Origin: Solea solea
Taxonomy: Eukaryota > Chordata > Actinopteri > Pleuronectiformes > Soleidae
DNA length: 64,000 nucleotides
Direction of reading: 5' to 3'
NCBI RefSeq assembly: GCF_958295425.1
Contig: NC_081139.1
Location: 28,486,463-28,550,462, forward strand
Shown here in pieces: positions 22,840 to 34,203 of this stretch. The notes below the pieces were generated by a model that worked only from the letters and a program-made list of their open reading frames with translations, did not search any database and had not been told where the DNA came from. The position numbers and the translations under genes are program-made. How positions within the stretch are numbered: position 1 is the first letter of the stretch; the number at the start of each line of letters is the position of its first letter.

Positions 22840-23660
22840 CACTATGTTACGATCGGGTAAAACTGCAGCGCCGAGGGTTTAGCAAGCTCGTCTCCGGTCT
22901 GTCTCTGCTCCGGCGTCAGGCGTAAATAGGCAGCAGGTCTATTTTTGCCGGATGCCGGTGACAAAGCATCAAATCACGTAAATTAGAGCATGCACAGAGC
23001 ATCCGGTAAATTTCAAAATAATAAAGTACACTTACGATCGTAAATCATAACTTTGTCAATATTAGTTTCACCCCGTGGCACAATTAACAAATTATCAATC
23101 AGTCAGGGAACTGAAGCTCAAAGAAAGTCGTGGATGAAAAAAGCGGAGCGAGGAAGCGGCAGTAAGGAGGTTAGGCGAGTTCAGTGGGAGCGGGAGTTCT
23201 CCTGGCTGAGGAGGGAGGATAGAAAAATGTTGTGCGACAAAATAAAGATTCCCATCGGAGAATCTGAACATCATTTCTGACCTGGACACCGTACTCAATG
23301 CATCTCGCTATCCTTGTAGTGCTGACAGCGTGTTAAAGAGCTATGGACAGGAGGCTTTGGAGCGCGTCTGTGACCGGTGCAGCTGATCCACTGGTGCAGA
23401 AGAAGCGCATGTTGCGGGATTTCCTACCACGCGCAACTACGCGCAAGCAGGCACGCGATTTAAGTCCATGTGGACCAGGAGGAAGGTGTGAGACTGTGCG
23501 TTTAGGCCACAGGTGAACTGTTCATATTCCACTGCAATATGAACAATGCAATTGAATATGTCATTATTATCATTTAAAGTGACCGGTAAAAATGGATTAT
23601 GACGGGATTTTTATGATCCTGTCAGTCAAAATGACAGACAACGAAAAAATCTAGCGCAAC
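22840..23660. other. Unassigned intron sequence
   Basis: GC-richer than its surroundings. A plus-strand frame (23053-23280) contains 'EFSWLRREDRKMLCDK', faintly like the start of a TTF/BED-type transposon zinc finger, but the cysteines that should follow are absent. No gene is called. Confidence 0.2.
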
Positions 23661-23671
23661 CTCTGCCACAG

Positions 23672-24035
23672 ACACATGTCCACCTGTCCCCGACGTGTCA
23701 GTGATAAAGAAATGTCTTCACAGACACATGTCCACCTGTCCCTGACATGTCAGTGATAAAGAAATGTCTCCACAGACACATGTCCGCCTGTCCCCGACAT
23801 GTCAGTGATAAGGAAATGTCTTCACAGACACATGTCCACCTGTCCCTGACATGTCAGTGATAAAGAAATGTCTCCACAGACACATGTCCGCCTGTCCCCG
23901 GCGTGTCAGTGATAAAGAAATGTCTCCACAGAGACATGTCCACCTGTCCCCGACGTGTCAGTGATAAAGAAATGTCTTCACAGATACATGTCCACCTGTC
24001 CCTGACGTGTCAGTGATAAAGAAATGTCTTCACAG
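23672..24035 (+). repeat. Minisatellite, seven 52-bp units each ending in an acceptor-like CACAG
   Basis: Seven head-to-tail units of exactly 52 bp (starts 23672, 23724, 23776, 23828, 23880, 23932, 23984). Each runs from ACACATGTCC (or AGAC/ATAC variants) through TGTCAGTGATAA to AAATGTCTYCACAG. The last unit ends at base 24035 and the RING exon starts at 24036, so the terminal CACAG is that exon's 3' splice site and the six upstream copies are look-alike acceptors. The unit is not a multiple of three and contains stops, so it is not coding. Confidence 0.95.
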
Positions 24036-24247
24036 AGACCAGTTCGCTGTTTCTGTGGATGAGCAGACGTCCCGGTGTCCTCTGTGTCAGGATGTCCTGA
24101 AGGATCCAGTCTCCACCAGCTGCAGTCACCGGTTCTGCAGAGGCTGCATCTCCTCATACTGGGACCAGTCTGGTCCACCAGGAGACTCCTGCTGTCCCCA
24201 GTGTGGTAAAAGACCCAGGACAGGACGTGGACCACAGAGCATCTTTG
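24036..24247 (+). CDS. NLR gene, coding exon 3 (RING finger)
   Basis: A 212-nt exon encoding a complete C3HC4 RING. 'CPLCQDVLKDPVSTSCSHRF' is followed by CRGC, then 'CCPQCGKRPRTG'; the spacing is C-x2-C-x11-C-x-H-x2-C-x2-C-x16-C-x2-C. Known RING fingers of this class recruit E2 enzymes for ubiquitin transfer; activity here is an inference. The exon enters with one base completing a Lys codon and leaves in phase 1 (ends TTTG before GTAAGA). It is roughly residues 90-160 of the joined protein. I recall similar fingers in some teleost NLRC3-like proteins. Confidence 0.85.
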
Positions 24248-24652
24248 GTAAGACTCATAAGGAGAGCAGCTCCCATCAGCACTAGCAGACTTTAGAAATG
24301 GAAAAACAGGAGAAAACTGTTTAAAAGTTAAAAATGTGACTCATGTTAACTCCATGATGGAGTTTAACTCTCTGCTGCCCCCTGCAGGTTGAAGAAATTA
24401 AGGTTTCCCCTCATTTTGCTGCTTTTCTCTCATGATTGTTCTCTTGTATGCAGATGATACTCTTTCCTTCACAATCATCACAGTTCTTCTAGAATGATTC
24501 AGTCTTTCAGAATAAAGTTATTCAAGTCATTACAGTGAAAATGTAGTTTTTCATTTGACAACAAACAACATAAAACAACAACGTCACAGAAAAACATGAC
24601 ACTGATGAAAATAATCCTCAGCTGCTCACATTCTTTGTCTCTTGTCTTTCAG

Positions 24653-26621
24653 CAGATGTTGGTCTGCAGAAGGTTCTAGATGAACATAAGGTCAGTCTGA
24701 GGAGCAGATTTGAACATGTGACTGAAGGAACTGAAGGAACAGGAAGTAGAACCCTCCTGAACAGGATCTTCACTGAGCTCTACATCACAGAGGGACAGAG
24801 TGAAGAGGTCAATACTCAACATGAGGTGATGCAGCTGGAGACAACCTCCAAGAAGAAGACGGTCCAGGACACTCCCATCAAGTGCTGCGACATCTTTAAA
24901 GCCTTACCTGACCAGCAGGGGAGCATCAGAGTCGTCCTGACCAACGGCGTCGCTGGTGTTGGAAAAACCTTCTCGGTGCAGAAGTTCACTCTGGACTGGG
25001 CTGAGGGTTTGGAAAACCAGGATGTGAATCTGCTGATTGTGCTCTCGTTCAGGGAGCTGAACCTGATCAGAGATCAGCAGCACAGTCTTCTCACGCTGCT
25101 CCATGTTTTTTATCCAACATTAGAGAAGGTCAGAGCAGAGGCGCTCGCTGTCTGTAAACCTTTGTTCATCTTTGACGGCCTGGATGAAAGCAGACTCTCA
25201 CTGGACTTCAGCAGCAGGACTCTGGTTTCTGACGTCACACACAGGTCATCAGTCAATGTGCTGCTGACCAACCTCATCCAGGGGAATCTGCTTCCCTCGG
25301 CTCTCGTCTGGATAACTTCTCGACCTGCAGCGGCCAATCAGATCCCTCCTACATGTGTTGCCAGGGTAACAGAAGTACGAGGCTTCACTGACGACCAGAA
25401 GGACGAGTACTTCAGGAAGAGATCCAGAACTGAAGATCTGTCCAGCAGAATCATCTCACACATCAAGACGTCCAGGAGCCTCCACATCATGTGTCAAGTC
25501 CCAGTCTTCTGCTGGATCAGTGCTACAGTTCTGGAGCACATGTTGACCACAGAGCAGAGAGGAGAGCTGCCCAAGACCCTGACAGACCTGTACTCACACT
25601 TCCTGCTGGTTCAGACCAAGAGGAAGAAGAACAAGTACGATAAAGGACATGAGACGAGTCCACGGGAGCTGAAGGAGGCCGACGGGGACGTTCTTCTGAA
25701 GCTGGGGAGGCTGGCCTTTGAACATCTGCAGAAAGGAGACATCATGTTCTACCAAGAAGACCTGGAGCGGTGTGGTCTAAGTGTGACAGAGGCCTCGGTG
25801 TACTCAGGAGTTTGTACAGAGATCTTCAGAAGAGAGAGCGTGATCTTCCAGAAATCAGTCTACTGCTTTGTTCATCTGAGCGTTCAGGAGTTTCTGGCTG
25901 CAGTCTACATGTTCCACGGTTTCACCAACAGGAAGAAAAAGGTCCTGAAGAACTTCTTCAGACAAGAAGATAAAGACAGGAACACAAAGGTACTGCAGGA
26001 CTTCTTCAGACAAGAAGATAAAGACAGGAACACAAAGGTACTGCAGGACTTCTTCAGACAAGAAGATAAAGACAGGAAGACAAAGGTACTGCAGGACTTA
26101 TTCAGAAAAAAAGTTGATGATGATGATGATGATGAAAATGATGATGATGGTGGTTACACTTCTCTGGATGTGTTTCTGAAAGCAGCCATGGAGAAATCCC
26201 TTCAAAGTGAAAATGGTCACCTGGACCTGTTTGTTCGTTTCCTTCATGGACTCTGTCTGGAGTCCAACCACAGTCTCTTAGGAGGTCTGCTGGGTCAGAC
26301 TCAGAACAGTCCAGAAATCATCCAGAGGGTCATTGAGAACCTGAAGAAGATGAACGCTTACAACATCTCACCTGACAGAAGCATCAACATCTTCCACTGT
26401 CTGACAGAGATGAACGACCAATCAGTGCATCAGGAGATCCAGGAGTTCATGAAGTCAAAGAACAGAGAACAGGAACTCTCTGAGATCCACTGCTCAGCTT
26501 TGGCCTACATGCTGCAGATGTCTGAGGAGGTTCTGGATGAGTTGGACCTGGACAAGTACAACACATCAGACCAGGGAAAACAGAGACTGATTCCAGCTGT
26601 GAGGAACTGCAGGAAGGCTCA
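24653..26621 (+). CDS. NLR gene, coding exon 4 (FISNA-NACHT-winged helix), NLRC3-like
   Basis: A 1969-nt exon, the core of an intracellular NLR immune receptor. It opens with the FISNA part ('[16 protein letters not shown]', '[16 protein letters not shown]') found in fish NLRs next to NACHT. The ATPase follows, with Walker A GVAGVGKT (about residues 259-266), Walker [10 protein letters not shown] (about 331-339), a sensor-like '[15 protein letters not shown]', and a winged-helix/HD2 region with '[16 protein letters not shown]'. The usual HD2 loop is enlarged by a coding 48-bp minisatellite and an Asp-rich tract. Acceptor CTTTCAG and donor GTGAGT (26622) are good. The frame is open throughout; the apparent stop after KAQ lies beyond the donor. 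Known relatives oligomerise through NACHT on ligand sensing; the ligand here is unknown. Confidence 0.93.
25939..26109 (+). repeat. In-frame 48-bp coding minisatellite within exon 4
   Basis: Three full 16-codon units (25939, 25987, 26035) and a partial fourth encode repeats of '[16 protein letters not shown]' with small changes. They are followed by a GAT-rich run giving an Asp tract. Because 48 is divisible by three, copy number can change without breaking the receptor. Confidence 0.95.
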
Positions 26622-26904
26622 GTGAGTTCAGACCTGATCAATAACATCATCAGTCAGTGATGATTCATGGTTTGGTTTATCAAATACACACAGAAGTCAG
26701 TTCTTCTCATTCTCCTCAGTTTGTTTCTGGAGATGTTTTAAATGATGAAAGTGAAGATATGTCAGCTGGTTGTGATTCTTGTTTCGAACTGAATGAAAAC
26801 ACCAAATCACAACATTCTCTCAAGTCTCTGTTCATGATAAGACAGAAAGACAAGAGAAACCAACAGTTCACACAATGAACAAACACTAGGGGGCAGTGGA
26901 GAGA

Positions 26905-27060
26905 AAATCTGTGACAGAACCAGACTCAAACATGTGCAGCATCTGCCTCGACCGGTTGTGGTGAAAGGACAAAATAGAGGACAGAGGAGAGGAGGGGGAG
27001 AGAAAGTGAAAGAGGGAGGTGAGGTAGAGACAGAAGAGAGAGACCAGGAGCAGAAATATA
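26905..27060. repeat. Dispersed purine-rich repeat (copy 2)
   Basis: GACAGAACCAGACTC and a GAGGGGGAGAGAAAG tract match the copy at 440-570. It lies in the intron between exon 4 and the first LRR exon, where nothing else is recognised. Confidence 0.45.
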
Positions 27061-27258
27061 ACAGTTGTGTCAGCTTCTAAGTTTAAACAGGACTTGTGAC
27101 ATTTTTATACAACTACAATGTTATTGATGTTCTATTAATGAGACATAAACATTGACTGATATCAACTTTAATTATAGTATCAGATTAATAATAATAACAA
27201 TACTACTGGTTTCAAACAGCAACTTTGACTAAAGTCTCATGTTTTATTCTATATTCAG

Positions 27259-27432
27259 GTTGAGTCGCTGCAGTTTGACAGAGATCAGCTGTTCTTCTCT
27301 GGTCTCAGCTCTGAAGTCCAACTCCTCACACCTGAGAGACCTGAACCTGAGAGAGAACAAGCTGCAGGATTCAGGAGTGAAGCTGCTGTGTTCTGGACTG
27401 GAGAGTCCTCATTGTAGACTGGAGACTCTGAG
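27259..27432 (+). CDS. NLR gene, LRR exon 1
   Basis: A 174-nt exon in phase 2 at both ends, from TATATTCAG to AG before GTGAGT. It encodes two ribonuclease-inhibitor-type LRRs: '[19 protein letters not shown]' and '[19 protein letters not shown]', ending 'CRLETLR'. LRRs of this kind form the sensing or autoinhibitory C-terminal arc of NLRs. The next LRR exon is 12.6 kb away because of a retroelement nest. Confidence 0.92.
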
Positions 27433-28017
27433 GTGAGTTCACTGACTCTCTGTTACTGTTGTAAATGTCAGATGTTTCATCCACAACTGAAAGTCATTCA
27501 TGTTGTCACATGAGTTGAATCAGTGATGGTTGTTCCACGTTTCCACTTTTTCTTCCCTCAGATGTAGAATCAGGATCTTTTCACAGCTGACGTGTTTTTT
27601 GTTTTCTAAAGTGTTTCAGTCGCTGTAGTTTTCACGTCAGTCGCAGCTTTGACCTTTTCTGACTGAACTTGATGTTTTTCACTTTCTCCTCTGACACGTT
27701 CACATTTAGCCAATCAGAATGAGTGTTGTTGATGATGTCACAGCTGTGACTGTTTACAAACAAACAGGAGCGTCCTCGGTTGGCTCAAGATGGCGACCTG
27801 GGCGGTTGGAGTGCGGTGAGCTCCCAAACTATAAGTTGTACCACGTCAAAAAACGGCAACTAAAGCAACTATTATGACTGCTGTGAGGATAGAGCACGTT
27901 GTAAGTAAATTGATGGACACCTCTTGCGGTTTACTTGTGAAGTAAGGCCTTAAAGTTATCCAGTTCAACTTCCAAACTTTGTTAGTATAGCATTAGCTTT
28001 AACAAACCACTGGAACC

Positions 28018-28806
28018 ATGCCAAAAAGAGAAGTGAAATCCAATAGCAGTACCAACGTCACGTCACTACTTCAGCATGAAGTTGAAGGTTTGGACTGTTT
28101 GTTCACACCGCTACCAGTTACGCCGAGTAAAGGCCCGGACCCAAAGAAACAGCGTCAATAAGGCGGAGGTGATGCTGACGATGTTTCCAACGCTGAAATC
28201 ATGAATGCAGTGGTGGAGTTAACAAAACGCTTCACTGCGCTTGAGCAAAACATCTCCAGAAACACTGAAGCCATTACGACAGTCTGCGAGCAGTTGAAAG
28301 GGATGGAATTATGGAAAGTTCAAAATAACAAAGAACACATTAAAGAAATGTCAGGACAAGTCTCACAACTGCAACAGAGAAGTGAAAATAGCGAGCGCTT
28401 CAGCAGGCGCTGGAATCTCCGCATGTATGGATTAGGAGAGACACCTGCAGAGAACATCAGAGGGGAGATCATCAAGTTGCTGGCGCTGCTCGCACCTGAA
28501 GACAAAGAAAAGCTGGGCTTTCTCGTTGACACAGTGCATAGAGTTGGAGTTCCCCGGGATAATGCAGCACGACCTGTCATCGTGCAGTTCACAATGAGAT
28601 CCTTTGGAAACAAAGTCTGGAAGATTTCACGTGGCACTGAGATTCTCAAGGAGAAGAAACTACTGGTTAAGGAAGATTTGACACAAACCGACAAGATGGA
28701 AAGAAACAAGCTCTGGCCGCTCGTGGAAGCTGCCAGAAAGCAAGGGAAACGTGCTGGTTTTCGTGGTCCAGAAGCCTATATTGAAGGAAGAAAGGTGACT
28801 TGTTAA
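28018..28806 (+). pseudogene. L1 ORF1 protein, one in-frame stop
   Basis: From ATG 28018 one frame runs 262 codons, broken only by a TAA at 28159. It has a charged N-terminus, a coiled-coil stretch ('KRFTALEQNISRNTEAIT', 'VSQLQQRSENSERFSRRWNL') and the RRM-like core typical of L1 ORF1p ('LRMYGLGETPAENIRGEI', 'VHRVGVPRDNAARPVIVQF'). ORF1p is the RNA-binding chaperone of L1 retrotransposition. The ORF2 remnant follows downstream. Confidence 0.85.
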
Positions 28807-29049
28807 GTTTACAATGGGTTCTGGACTTTAAGGGTTATGTTAAATAAGTCACAGGAGCACTTCATTACATTTAATAATACTGTTGGTTTAAAATTCATGA
28901 ATGTATAAATGGTACTTATAGTTGAGCTTTACTGTTTGTAAGTACCTATTTTATTCTTTCTTCAAGTTTCTAAGTGTTCATTTACCTCAGACATTAGCCA
29001 ATTCTGTTTATGTTTTTATTGAGTTCATTTTCTTGTATGACTCAATTTA

Positions 29050-30241
29050 AGTTTGATGCACTAAGCTTGTGCTCTATTAATGTAAGGGGACTACGGGATA
29101 ATACAAAAAGGTTGGTTTCAAATCTACCTCATTTCTGTGTGATCACCTTCTGCTTTCAGATGCTTGGAGATTTATGAACCCCAGTGTCAAAGATTATACG
29201 TGGACCAATTCTAGCAGAAGCTTACAGTCTAGAATTGATCTATGGTTACTGTCATCACATGGACTACAGTTCATTTCAGATGTTTCTCATTCTCATGCTC
29301 CGCTGTCTGATCATTAAAAGAGAAGTCTTAGATTAAAGGGCTCTAAAGAAAAATCAAACATCAGAGGCTATTGGAAATTAAATAATAATATATTGGAAGA
29401 CAAGACATTTAAAAAAAGTGTAGAATTGCTTGCAAAAGACATTTTTTGTGAAAAAGATATGAGTCCAATACAAAAACTGGAATTCTTTAAATTTAAAGTC
29501 AGAGAAGTTGCAATACAGTGTAGCAAACCAATAAAAAAAAAACGTACTAGCAAAGAAGATCTTTAATGAGCCAGTTGCACAAATGAATGTCTAGGCACGA
29601 TTTATCTGAGGATGAATTAAAATTGCTTAAGAATCTTAGTGAAGAGCTTGACAGAATGTATATGAATTTGGCCAAAGGTGCCTTCATAAGGTCCAGGGCT
29701 AAGTGGTTAGAGGAAGTTATTTGTTTGGTTTAGAAAAGCCAAATAGGAAAATAAAAAATATTACATTCCTAAATATAAATGGTACCATCAGCACAGACCC
29801 CAATAATATTGCAAGTTATGTCACCTCCTTTTATAGCAAATGATATACATCTGAATTGAATCACTGGAAGAGCACTCCTCTGATTTCTGGACATTTCAAA
29901 GACAGCTGTGACAGAGAGCTCTCATCCTCAGAAATGACTGAAGCAATATGAACTCAATGAATTTAAGAAAATCACCTGGAAGTGATGGTCTCTCAGTAGA
30001 ATTTGATTTATGCTTTTGGGCTTTATTTAAGGACCATCTACTGCTCATGTTTAAAGAATGTATTGATAAAAAAGGACATGACGACAACCATGAAACAAGG
30101 TCTGATAACCCTTATTCCTAAACCTGAAAAAAATCCTTTAATAATGGAAAATTGGAGGCCCATTTCTCTTTGAAATATAGACTATAAAATGATCTCACAG
30201 GTCTATGCTAAACGTTTGAAGAAAGATCTAGAAGAGATAAT
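29050..30241 (+). pseudogene. L1 ORF2 remnant, endonuclease and N-terminal RT part
   Basis: Decayed translation shows 'CSINVRGLRDNTKR' (endonuclease start), then 'YTWTNSSRSLQSRIDLWL' and 'SHAPLSDH' (endonuclease end), then 'TLIPKPEKNPLIMENWRPIS' (RT motif). Large parts of the endonuclease are deleted and many stops are present. It is cut at 30241 by the solo LTR and resumes at 30994. Confidence 0.75.
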
Positions 30242-30988
30242 TGACAAGACGGATCAGAGAGGACTCAGACGCAGAGGCCTTTTAATTGTCTTTATTGGCA
30301 CTCTTAAACAAAAAACAAGGCAGATCCTCTGAGGGAAAACAAAGCGTGGCTATGAAAAACTACAACCAATGGCGAGCGCAACGCTCTACAAGAGAAACGT
30401 TGCGGAACTATAAACGCGGAACAAAAAATCACTCTGAAGAGGAAACAAACTCAGACTATGGTTATCATGTAAAACTTAAACAGAAAACTCTCCAAACGGA
30501 GGAAAACAAAGCTCTAAACACTTCAAAACGAAAACAAACTCAAAGCACAATCCTACTGATTGGCGATCTAACTAAGAACGAGGTCAAAAACAAAACGCAA
30601 TCTAAATGATTGGATCTACTCAGTCTAACTAATAAAACGTAAGTCACAATCCTAGTGATTGGAGTTCCTAAAATGGCTGTGAAAATTTACAAACAGAAAT
30701 CTCTCCCAAGGAGGAAAACAAAAAGGGCTATAAATCTTAACTAAAGTATCAACAGAAAGGCTAGGATAAGAAAACTTACAAAGAAAACGTCGCTCACTAA
30801 GAGGATCAAAAGCATGTGGATTCTGTGGCGAGGAGCTCTGGTGATCAAGCATGGGCGAAAACACACTGGCACTGAAACAAGGAAACAGAGAGTTTTTAAG
30901 GTTCACATGGCTTAATTGTCCGCAGGTGTGTGTAATCAGGGCTGGCAGGCTGGCAGAGGAGGGGGCGGGGCAAACTGCCGGAGTGACA
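30242..30988 (-). mobile_element. Solo LTR (copy 2), 747 bp
   Basis: Same element as at 16568-17322, with ends TGACAAGACGG and GGAGTGACA and a perfect 5-bp target duplication ATAAT (30237-30241, 30989-30993). It is inserted inside L1 ORF2: the L1 frame 'YAKRLKKDLEEII' before it continues as 'SENQNAFMAKRHISSNVRL' after it. A solo LTR results from recombination between the two LTRs of a full element. Confidence 0.93.
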
Positions 30989-30993
30989 ATAAT

Positions 30994-32840
30994 AAGTGAA
31001 AACCAAAATGCTTTTATGGCCAAACGTCACATTAGCTCTAATGTCAGGTTAGTAATAGATTGAATTGACTATTCGAACCACATAAAGTCACATGCACTAC
31101 TTGTATTCCTCGACTTTTATAAGGGATTTGATTCAATTGAAGATTCTTTCATGATACAGGCCCTGCACATTTTTGGTTTTGAGGATCATTTTATTAATTT
31201 ATTTATTGATATTCCTGAGAAACAGTGTGTTAAATATCTTGGTGTTCACATTTCCAAGGACATGACTCTCAGACAACAGCTACATTTTCTTCCCAAAATG
31301 AAGAAAACTAAGACAATGTTGAATTGATGGCTTCAGAGAGACCTTTCAATCTTTGCTAGAGTGTTATTGTCAAAAGCTGAAGGTGTATCAAGATTAGTTT
31401 ATCCTGCTTTGTCACTTTTTGTTAGTGATATGTTCTGCACAGAAATCAATCATTTATGTATTACATTTGTGTGGATAATAGGAGACATTGTCTCAAAAAA
31501 GAAATTCTCACTTTAGAGAGAGCAGAAGGAGGATTTGAATTGCACCTTTAAGATCAAATGGCTTCAGAAATGTTTGGAATGTCCGGAATCGCTATGGAAT
31601 TTTATACCATATAATATCTTTAAAAATGGAAGCGGCTTCAAATTTCTATTGGGATGTAACTAGTCTGTTTCTAAATTGCCACTAAAAGTCTCAAAATGTC
31701 ATCAACAGGCTTTATTGTCTTGGAAAGTGTGTTATGTTCACAACTTTTCACCACATAAAACTCTTATTTGGAATAACAGTGATATTACTGTTAACAAGGA
31801 AAGTCTATATAAGGAGGCCTGGATTGAAAGGGGTATTATCTATGTTTCTGCTTTGTTTGATAATAAAGGTCATCTTTATAGTTATGAACCATTTCTAAGA
31901 ACAAAATCTTTTCCTATCATTTATAAAGAGTTGATTTCTTTAATGCCAGCTATTCCCACAGGCATAATTGAATGAATGAAATGTCACCTTGGCCATCAAA
32001 ATATTGATCCTCAAGTGCCTTCTCTACTTATTGGTGGGATACCATTAACAGATGTAAAGTGTACAAACAAACATATAAGGAAAGAGATTCAAAACTAGAA
32101 CAAGATTTCACCCAAAAGCAAATCTTTCTGGAATTCACAATTTGATCATATAAAGTGGCGCAAAGCATGGTTATGCCCCTTTCAGTTTTGTGTTTGGAAT
32201 AAAATCAGAGAAGTTCATTTCAAAATCTTACATCATATTTACCCATGTAACCCATGTATATTTAACCCTAACCCTAACACAATCATTTCCAAATGTGTTG
32301 ACATTGATGCTAAAGTGCAAAACTGAGCCAGAAACGACTTTACATCTGTTTTATCACTGCCCCTTTTCTTTTGTTTTTTGGAGAGACGTAGAGAAGTTTA
32401 TTCAGAACAGGACTGGTCATGTCATAGCAATTGCCCCAAAGGATATTGTCACTGAATTTAATTGCAGCAACAGATCTTTAAATCACATGGCAAATCTCAT
32501 TCTTGCAATTGGCAAATTCAAAATTCATAAAGCACGATTCTCTAAATCCTTCCCTAACATGAACAGTTTCACAGTTGAATTCAACTTGTACATAGATACT
32601 TTATCCTCTATGTCAAACAAAAAAAGTGCCAGCGCACATTACTGTATTTCCATGAGTTCTTTTCCGTAGCCCCTATTTAAGACATTATGGCTTTTCTTTT
32701 TGTGTGTTTATTTAGTTCATTTTTGATTTAAATTGCATTAGTTTTTTTGTTTTTTATTTGGTATATATGTGATTTGTATGACTTGTTTCATGTTTTACTG
32801 ATATGCACTTTGTATTAATCTGTATATACTAATTTCTGTA
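30994..32840 (+). pseudogene. L1 ORF2 remnant, RT palm to C-terminus
   Basis: Continues the RT with 'LLVFLDFYKGFDSIEDSF' (motif A region). The YxDD block is missing: the sequence jumps to 'VKYLGVHISKDM', then 'LSIFARVLLSKAEGVSRLVY' and a C-terminal block 'NLILAIGKFKIHKARFSK'. Many stops; inactive. The L1 3' UTR is interrupted at about 32842 and completed at 38819-38984. Confidence 0.75.
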
Positions 32841-32841
32841 T

Positions 32842-34203
32842 GGGCGCCGTGCTAGCGGCAGCTTGACACAGCAGCTCCCTTAGTGTATTAGCGTTTTCTT
32901 TTAATTTAAGTACTTTTTATTTATTTTATTTTAAAAACGTATTATTTTCGCATCTGGAGTGACACTTTCCGGAACCGTTGCACCATGTACTCCGCTACTT
33001 TTGTGCGGTTTCTGTGGCTCTTCTGTTACTTTTTATTACTGTTCGGTGGCGAGACGGACGCACAGCGCAGTAAGACATTGTTCACACACGCAACCAGCTG
33101 ATCGCACTTAGGGAGCTGGCACTCCTGATCACAACACGGCCCGAACTTCCGAAGGAACTGAAGCGGAAGCGTCGGGGCAGCAGAGCCAGAGCCAAAGTGA
33201 GAGCCAAAGCGAGGAGGTACAAACCAGCCGTACCTGCAATAATCACGGGGAATGTGAGATCTCTGGGGAACAAAATGGACGAGCTCTGCGCGCTTGTGAG
33301 GACCAGCTGGGTGTTTAGGGAGCGCAGCCTCATGTGTTTCACCGAGACATGGCTGCACTCACACTTCACCGAGCACAGCGTGGCAGTACCGGGCTTTAAG
33401 ACTGTGCGGGCGGACAAAGATGCTGCGCTGAGCGGCAAGAAGAAAGGGGGTGGCGTTGCTGAATGAGAAGTGGTGTCACCCCGGACATGTTTGTGAGAAG
33501 GAGCGTCTGTGTAGCCCAGACATCGAAGTTTTGGCTGTGGGAATGCGCCCATACTACCTCCCCAGGGAATACACCTCCGTGATCATTGTGGCTGTCTACA
33601 TCCCTCCCTCAGCTGATGCAGCAGCAGCAGTAGACGGTGTCCACTCTGCTGTGTCCAGATTACAGACACAGCATCCCACTGCATTTATCACCATCACTGG
33701 GGACTTTAACCACACCAACCTGGACTCTGCTTTACCAACCTTCCACCAATATGTCGACTGCCCCACCAGAGACAATAAAACAATTGCCCTTTTGTATGCA
33801 AATGCTAGGGATGCATACACAGCCACTGCCCTTCCCCCCCCTTGGCTTGTCTGATCACAACTTGGACCAGCTGACTCCCAGGTATGTCCCTGTAGTGAAG
33901 AGGCTTCCTGTGAAGGAGTACACAGGCGGCTGACATGGCCCTGCAGGACTGCTTTGAGTCTACTGATTGGGATGCGCCATGACACATGGGGAGGACATCA
34001 ACTCCATGACAGACTGCATCACTGATTACATCAGGTTCTGTGAACACACGCTTCTCCCTGCCCGGACGGTCCATTCCCCAACAACAAACCTTGGATTACC
34101 AGAGATCTAAAGACTCTCCTCAACAAAAAGAAAGAGGCCTTCAGACATGGGGACCAGGAGGATCTGAGGAAGGTACAGTGTGACCTTAAGGAGTAGATGC
34201 TAT
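32842..34203 (+). pseudogene. L2/Rex-like LINE (outer), 5' end and endonuclease
   Basis: It starts with GGGCGCCGTGCTAGCGGCAG and encodes a decayed N-terminus and an APE-type endonuclease: 'GNVRSLGNKMDELCALV', 'MCFTETWLHSHFTEHS' with the catalytic ET, then after a frameshift near 33450 'YIPPSADAAAAVDGVHS', 'ITGDFNHTNLDSALPTFHQY', and a shift in a C-run near 33836. Its RT half lies at 37218-38605. The sequence normally linking the two is missing and the inner LINE occupies that place. Confidence 0.7.

Noticed and set aside
23672..24035. Regular direct repeats as a possible CRISPR array
   Set aside because: The 52-bp units abut with no spacers, in a eukaryotic intron; this is a minisatellite.
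26623..26625. TGA after KAQ as the true end of the NLR protein
   Set aside because: A strong donor (GTGAGT) precedes it and the phase matches the LRR exons downstream; the stop is intronic.
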